Below, piece after piece: positions 7,899 to 11,458 of a stretch of 11,458 nt of DNA. Each line of letters opens with the position of its first letter. The first letter of the stretch is position 1. The DNA comes from an uncultured Beijerinckiaceae bacterium (GTDB lineage Bacteria > Pseudomonadota > Alphaproteobacteria > Rhizobiales > Beijerinckiaceae): positions 1 to 11,458 of the forward strand of contig CALMGA010000106.1 of assembly GCA_937863205.1 (NCBI GenBank). Direction: 5' to 3'. The position numbers were made by a program, and so were the translations under genes. Below the pieces are notes generated by a model. It ran no database searches, was not told the origin of the DNA, and saw only the letters and a list, made by a program, of their open reading frames with translations.

Positions 7899-7994
7899 GG
7901 CCGCAGCATCCAGAAAAGCCGTTGTCATCTGGTTAACGGCCGCGAACTTAAGCGCGTGAAGCGGGCGAAATTCGGGACGGCCGGCGCGACGGAC

Positions 7995-8453
7995 TCACGC
8001 GGCCTCGACCAGGACCTCGCGACGCAGGCCGAGCTTCGCCACGCCGATCATCAGCTCCAGGATCTGCCGCCCGCTCATCTCGACGGGCGAGAACACGCCC
8101 GCGCGCAGATGGGGCTGGAACAACGGCGCGGTCGCCGCGCGGCGCACGGCCAGTCCCATCCACCAGTTGCCGAAAACGCGCTCGCCCACGTCGACCATCT
8201 CGACCAGCAGCGTGTCGCTATGGCGGTCATCGCCGGCGATGCGCTCGAACGTCGTCCAAACCGCTCGCCTCTCGCCCTCCAGCGCTTGCAGGAACCAGCC
8301 GTCGTCGAAAACCAGGGCGCCGGTGATGCCCTGGGCCGAATTGTTGCGCTTGGACGCCGAAAGGATCGAGCCGAGCTGTTCGATCATTGATCCGCGGGCC
8401 GGGTCGATCTGGTTTTCGCTGATGTAGATGAGGCGAGAGAGCGGCATGGGCAT
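7995..8453 (-). CDS. Short BLUF-domain blue-light photoreceptor
   Basis: A 152-residue protein that is almost only a BLUF (FAD-binding blue-light sensor) domain, about 5-105. The residues of the photocycle have clear counterparts by alignment to AppA: Tyr10 (LIYIS; AppA Tyr21), Asn38 (KRNNSAQGITGAL; Asn45), Gln56 (FLQALEG; Gln63), and Trp97/Met99 (NWWMG; Trp104/Met106). RHS at 77-79 also fits the family. Residues 106-152 form a short C-terminal tail with helical segments such as GRQILELMIGVAKLGL (128-143). No EAL or other output domain is fused, so it belongs to the short BLUF class (like BlrB or PixD), which acts through a partner protein. ATG at 8453 is used; ATG at 8447 is also possible. 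It lies 152 bp after an orphan 64-residue gene and 96 bp before the IalB-family gene. Confidence 0.93.
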   Translation of the reverse strand: MPMPLSRLIYISENQIDPARGSMIEQLGSILSASKRNNSAQGITGALVFDDGWFLQALEGERRAVWTTFERIAGDDRHSDTLLVEMVDVGERVFGNWWMGLAVRRAATAPLFQPHLRAGVFSPVEMSGRQILELMIGVAKLGLRREVLVEAA

Positions 8454-8605
8454 CCCGACATCGTCGTGCTGCCGGCGCGCTGGGCCCTGCCCCGGCCGGC
8501 TCGCCCAAGAAGAACGCGATTCCCACTCCCGTCCCTTACCCGATGGCACCGTGACGGGCGAAATCAGCGGCGATGGTGAACGCCTTCTTGCCGTCGCGGC
8601 CCGAC

Positions 8606-8800
8606 TCAGGTGTTGGCAGCCGCCTTCGGCATATCGTCGAGGTAGGATTGCAGGTAGGACCTGATCGCCAGGGACAGCGCCTGGTTCTGCATTTCCCGCA
8701 GCTCCGGGCCGACCGGCTCGGACGCTTGGAGGGCGGCGTGTCCCCAGATCGCCGCAACAAGGGCGTCGGTGCGGAGCTTGGTCGGCGTTTCGGTATCCAT
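8606..8800 (-). CDS. Orphan 64-aa protein upstream of the BLUF gene
   Basis: I do not recognise this protein. It is acidic to neutral, has no signal peptide or membrane span, and reads as mostly helical: TDALVAAIWGHAALQAS (11-27) and ELREMQNQALSLAIRSYLQSYLDDM (33-57, given only as a predicted amphipathic helix) with a short tail. ATG at 8800 has a strong GAGGAA site six bases upstream, and codon use fits the neighbours, which supports a real gene. A longer open frame to 8842 adds residues with no support. It lies on the same strand as the BLUF gene, 152 bp before it, so co-transcription is possible but not shown. It could be a partner of the sensor or simply an unrelated small protein. Confidence 0.6.
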   Translation of the reverse strand: MDTETPTKLRTDALVAAIWGHAALQASEPVGPELREMQNQALSLAIRSYLQSYLDDMPKAAANT

Positions 8801-8805
8801 CCCAA

Positions 8806-8811
8806 TTCCTC
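8806..8811 (-). promoter_or_regulatory. Ribosome binding site of the 64-aa gene
   Basis: GAGGAA on the minus strand, 5 bases before ATG at 8800. It is the best single argument that this small gene is translated. Confidence 0.6.
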
Positions 8812-8916
8812 GGACGGCCAGGCCGCCGATGCCCTCGTCCATCGCTGCGCATCGCAGCGGACCGGCACCCCGTCTCGATCCGGGACGCTTGCGCTCAACC
8901 CAGCAAATTCCGCGCT

Positions 8917-8955
8917 AGAGCATCGGGCCGGCCATCGAATTCGGTCCGATGCCCT
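8917..8955. repeat. Imperfect inverted repeat, possibly a degenerate dispersed repeat
   Basis: AGAGCATCGG (8917-8926) and CCGATGCCCT (8946-8955) pair at 9 of 10 positions around a 19-base centre that itself contains CGAATTCG. The CTAGAGCATC start resembles a dispersed intergenic palindrome common in Rhizobiales genomes, whose copies begin and end with this word. Membership in such a family is inference; only the inverted repeat is seen directly. Confidence 0.4.
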
Positions 8956-9074
8956 GCGGCGGCGGCGGCGCCGTTGCCAGGCTCCGGCAGGGTTTTCCCC
9001 GCTTCGCGAGGGAGAGCGTCCCCGCCATGCGTCGTTCGTCCGACTCACCCAACAATGGCATCAGCCAGGGCCGG

Positions 9075-9118
9075 CGTTGCCGCGACGGGAAAAAGGCCCC
9101 GTCGCGGCAACGGCCTTT
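9075..9118 (-). terminator. Intrinsic terminator of the YdcH gene with an overlapping alternative stem
   Basis: On the minus strand, AAAGGCC (9118-9112) can pair with GGCCTTT (9098-9092), ending in a run of five T, a typical intrinsic terminator 24 bp after the stop. A second, stronger stem of 14-15 bp, GTTGCCGCGACGGG (9076-9089) with CCCGTCGCGGCAAC (9098-9111), uses overlapping bases, so the two cannot form together. Confidence 0.75.
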
Positions 9119-9142
9119 CGGAGGATGTCGGCGTGTGATTCG

Positions 9143-9322
9143 TTAATGCAGCGTCTTGTCGCTTCGCAGCCGGGCGATCTCATCCTTGAGCATGAGCTTG
9201 CGTCGCTTCAACTCGCCAACCCTGGCCTCGTCGGCGGAGGGGTGGAGCTTTTCCCTGGCGATCTCCTGGTCGAGCGCGTGGTGGCGGCGCTCCAATTCCG
9301 ACAGATGATTCTGCAGCGACAT
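9143..9322 (-). CDS. YdcH/DUF465 family small coiled-coil protein
   Basis: A 59-residue, highly charged, all-helical protein. The first helix SLQNHLSELERRHHALDQEI (2-21) and the second VGELKRRKLMLKDEIARL (35-52) are joined by a turn with HPSADEA (27-33). This is the pattern of the YdcH/DUF465 family, which is abundant in alphaproteobacteria and typically 55-75 residues long. The family's function is not established; the fold is a helical hairpin. ATG at 9322 is chosen because the family starts at this point and an AGAGGAC site lies about ten bases upstream; the open frame to 9415 adds Arg-rich, non-family residues. It lies 172 bp after the oligoendopeptidase gene and has its own terminator. 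Confidence 0.88.
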   Translation of the reverse strand: MSLQNHLSELERRHHALDQEIAREKLHPSADEARVGELKRRKLMLKDEIARLRSDKTLH

Positions 9323-9451
9323 TCGGAAACGTCCTCTCGTTCGTGTGGACGTCCTCGAACATGACAGGATCGCGACAGGCCGCAAGCGCCTTCGCCCGAA
9401 AAGGGGAGCCGTCATCCGGCACGGTTCGTCCGGGGTGGAGAAGGTCGGCGG

Positions 9452-9477
9452 GATTCGCCGCGAAACCGGGGCGAATC
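9452..9477 (-). terminator. Hairpin after the oligoendopeptidase gene
   Basis: GATTCGCC (9452-9459) and GGCGAATC (9470-9477) form a perfect 8-bp stem with a 10-base loop, starting 17 bp after the peptidase stop. No U-tract follows on the minus strand. It is probably a transcript-end hairpin. Confidence 0.5.
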
Positions 9478-9494
9478 TGCCGCGGCCCGAGCCC

Positions 9495-11306
9495 CTACTC
9501 CATCGCTTCGAGCTCGGCGATGAGCCCCTCGATCATGCCAAGCCCGATGCTCCAGAAGCCGGGGTCGGTGGCATCCAGGCCGAAGGGTCGGAGAAGCTCG
9601 GAATGGTGCTTGGTGCCGCCCGCCGCCAGCATCGCGAGATAGCGCTCGGCGAATCCCTCGCGGGCCCCCTCGAACACGCCGTAAAGCGAGTTCACCAGGC
9701 AATCGCCGAAGGCATAGGCGTAGACGTAGAAGGGGGAATGAATGAAGTGCGGGACATAGGCCCAGTACACCTCGTAGCCCGGCATCGGGGTGATCGCCGG
9801 CCCCAGGCTCTCGCCCTGCACGCCGAGCCAGATCGCGCCGATGCGCTCGGCGGTCAGCTCGCCGTCGCGGCGCGCCGCATGGAGCCTGCGCTCGAACGTG
9901 TAGAAGGCGACCTGGCGCACCACCGTGTTGATCATGTCCTCGACCTTGCCGGCGAGCATGGTGCGGCGCTCGGCCGTCGAGCGGGTGCGGGCGAGCAGCG
10001 AGCGGAAGGTCAGCATTTCGCCGAACACGCTGGCGGTTTCGGCAAGGGTGAGCGGCGTCGGTGCCATCAGCGCGCCCTGGCGCCCGGCCAGCACCTGGTG
10101 GACGCCGTGGCCGAGTTCGTGGGCCAACGTCATCACGTCGCGCGGCCGGCCCTGGTAGTTCAGCAGCACGTAGGGGTGGCTTGAGGGCACGGTGGGGTGG
10201 GCAAAGGCGCCGGGCGCCTTGCCGGCCCGCGTCGGCGCGTCGATCCAGCGCTCGTCGAAGAAGCGCCGGGCGATGCCGGCCATCGCCGGCGAGAAGCCGT
10301 TGTAGGCATCGAGCACGGTGTCGCGCGCCTGCGTCCAGGGCACGACCGGCATGGCGACGTCCGGCAGCGGCGCGTTGCGGTCCCAGTGCGGCATGGTTGC
10401 GACGCCGAACCACTTGGCCTTCAGCCGGTAATAGCGGTGCGACAGGCGGGGATAGGCCGCCGTGACCGCCGCGACAAGGGCGTCCACCACCTCGCGCTCG
10501 ACGCGGTTCGACAGGTGGCGGGAGTCGGCGATGTCGGCAAAGCCGCGCCAGCGGTCGGATATCTCCTTGTCCTTGGCCAGCACGTTGGTGATGAGCGAGA
10601 AGGTGCGGATGTTGCGCCCCAGACCCTCGGCGAGCCCCTGCGCCGCCGCCCGGCGCTTGTCGCCGTCGGGATCCTGCAGCAGCGACAGCGTCGGCTCCAG
10701 CGGCAGCTCGACGCCGTCCACGGGGAAGCGGGTCGCCGCCAGCGTTTCATCGAACAGGCGGTTCCAGGCGACGGCGCCGGTCGCCGACTTTTCCAGGAAC
10801 AACCGCTCCAGGTCGTCGGCGAGCTGAAAAGGCTTGTCCTTGCGCAGATCGTCGAGCCAGGGCCTGTAGGGGGCGAGTTCGCCCGCCGCGACGGCATCGA
10901 GCACCGCGTCGGGGATGCGGTTCAGCTCCAGGGGAAAGAACAGGAGGTCGGCCGAGGCCCGCGTGACCTTGTCCTGCACGTCGCCGTAGAACTTGGTGCG
11001 GGCGGGATCGCTGGTGTTCTCGGCATAAACGAGGCCGGCATAGCTCATCAGGCGCCCCAGCCTGTCGTCGATCGCCTCGTAGCGGCGCACCGCCGCCAGC
11101 AGCCCACCTTGTCGCGCCAAGCCGTCGAGCCGTCCCTTGAGGTCGGCGGCAAAGGCCGCGCAGTCGGCGAGAACCGCAGCGACATCCCCGGCAAAGGCCG
11201 GCGAGTCCATGCCGGGGTAGAGATCGCCGAGGTTCCATTCCGGCAGCTCGCCCAGCCCGGCCGGCTGGCGGGCCACGGGGTCGGCGGGCGAGAACGGGCG
11301 ACTCAT
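9495..11306 (-). CDS. pepF: M3 family oligoendopeptidase (PepF type)
   Basis: A 603-residue cytoplasmic zinc metallopeptidase of family M3B that cleaves short peptides. The catalytic motif HELGH (396-400) gives zinc ligands His396 and His400 and catalytic Glu397; the third ligand is Glu423 in LAETASVFGE (421-430). LPEWNLGDLYPGMDSPAF (21-38) is the usual start of the family, followed by the helical N-terminal domain. A C-terminal region with HSPFYVYAYAFGD, near residue 545, carries tyrosines that line the active site in M3 enzymes. There is no signal peptide. Length matches the family (about 600). ATG at 11306 has a GGAAG site about 8 bases upstream. It is separated from the YdcH gene by 172 bp and a hairpin, so they are probably separate units. 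Its role is most likely peptide turnover. Confidence 0.95.
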   Translation of the reverse strand: MSRPFSPADPVARQPAGLGELPEWNLGDLYPGMDSPAFAGDVAAVLADCAAFAADLKGRLDGLARQGGLLAAVRRYEAIDDRLGRLMSYAGLVYAENTSDPARTKFYGDVQDKVTRASADLLFFPLELNRIPDAVLDAVAAGELAPYRPWLDDLRKDKPFQLADDLERLFLEKSATGAVAWNRLFDETLAATRFPVDGVELPLEPTLSLLQDPDGDKRRAAAQGLAEGLGRNIRTFSLITNVLAKDKEISDRWRGFADIADSRHLSNRVEREVVDALVAAVTAAYPRLSHRYYRLKAKWFGVATMPHWDRNAPLPDVAMPVVPWTQARDTVLDAYNGFSPAMAGIARRFFDERWIDAPTRAGKAPGAFAHPTVPSSHPYVLLNYQGRPRDVMTLAHELGHGVHQVLAGRQGALMAPTPLTLAETASVFGEMLTFRSLLARTRSTAERRTMLAGKVEDMINTVVRQVAFYTFERRLHAARRDGELTAERIGAIWLGVQGESLGPAITPMPGYEVYWAYVPHFIHSPFYVYAYAFGDCLVNSLYGVFEGAREGFAERYLAMLAAGGTKHHSELLRPFGLDATDPGFWSIGLGMIEGLIAELEAME

Positions 11307-11368
11307 GAGCTGACTTCCGCGACAAGGGGCAAGTTGTGGTGGTAGCCGCGCCCTCTCGTGCGATCAAG

Positions 11369-11383
11369 GGAGCGCGACGCTCC
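11369..11383. repeat. Small hairpin upstream of the peptidase gene
   Basis: GGAGCG-CGA-CGCTCC forms a 6-bp stem with a 3-base loop, 63 bp upstream of the peptidase start, just before the poly-C run. It could be part of a promoter region or the 3' end of a gene beyond the window. Function unknown. Confidence 0.25.
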
Positions 11384-11458
11384 GCCCCCCCCCCCCCGGG
11401 GCAACCCCGGGCCGTGGGGCCCGGGCCGGGGGTGGGGGGGGCAGGGGCGCGGGCGTGT
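11384..11458. other. Low-complexity G/C tail at the window end
   Basis: A run of 13 C (11385-11397) is followed by alternating G and C homopolymers, including eight G in a row, with only a handful of A or T. This is unlike anything else in the window, including other intergenic parts. The simplest reading is low-quality sequence at a contig end. A natural G-quadruplex-forming element is the alternative. Confidence 0.6.

Larger units (their letters stand above)
8801..9142. other. 342-bp intergenic region between YdcH and 64-aa genes
   Basis: No credible gene. It contains the terminator element after the YdcH gene (9075-9118), the inverted repeat at 8917-8955 and a GCC/GGC run near 8956-8973. 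It should also hold the promoter of the 64-residue gene, but I see no convincing -35/-10 pair. Confidence 0.5.

Noticed and set aside
8536..9048. A 170-codon minus-strand frame overlapping the 64-residue gene
   Set aside because: Arg/Pro/Ser-rich composition typical of a shifted frame; the 64-residue frame has the better ribosome site and composition. Neither has a known family, so this is a judgement.
9345..11345. Two long plus-strand frames opposite the oligoendopeptidase
   Set aside because: Antisense shadows of an intact 603-residue peptidase with HELGH; no independent support.

Overview
The window is high-GC DNA that reads as an alphaproteobacterial chromosome, most likely Hyphomicrobiales (Rhizobiales) or a close relative. 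The evidence is the pgsA-moaD-moaE cluster, an invasion-associated-locus-B family protein, a YdcH/DUF465 protein, an alphaproteobacterial MntR, an L,D-transpeptidase and a stand-alone BLUF photoreceptor. Codon use looks even across the genes. I see no mobile elements, tRNA, rRNA or CRISPR. The order-level placement is inference.

Left part (1-1833, minus strand): mntR, a manganese-responsive DtxR-family repressor, comes first. It is followed by a two-gene unit: a ribbon-helix-helix (CopG-like) regulator and, 11 bp on, a PHB-depolymerase-family esterase that runs off the left edge. A 16-bp palindrome just upstream of the regulator gene is a good candidate for its own operator.

Centre-left (2067-4071, plus strand): an orphan secreted protein of 143 residues is divergent from mntR. 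It is followed by pgsA (phosphatidylglycerol phosphate synthase), moaD and moaE (the two molybdopterin synthase subunits). moaD starts at TTG and moaE at GTG, each with its own Shine-Dalgarno sequence.

Right part (4384-11306, all minus strand): in transcription order, an M3-family oligoendopeptidase (pepF type), a YdcH-like small coiled-coil protein, an orphan 64-residue protein, a short BLUF blue-light sensor, an IalB-family periplasmic protein, acetyl-CoA synthetase (acs) and a periplasmic L,D-transpeptidase. Gaps of roughly 95-340 bp, several holding strong hairpins, suggest mostly separate transcription units. The last ~75 bases of the window are nearly pure G/C homopolymer runs and look like a contig-end artefact.

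Most of the window is housekeeping. The parts worth a second look are the RHH-esterase pair with its palindrome, the BLUF/64-residue neighbourhood, the mutually exclusive hairpins after the YdcH gene, and the AT-rich intergenic island with a CtrA-like site between acs and the L,D-transpeptidase. I do not see a clearly new multi-gene system.
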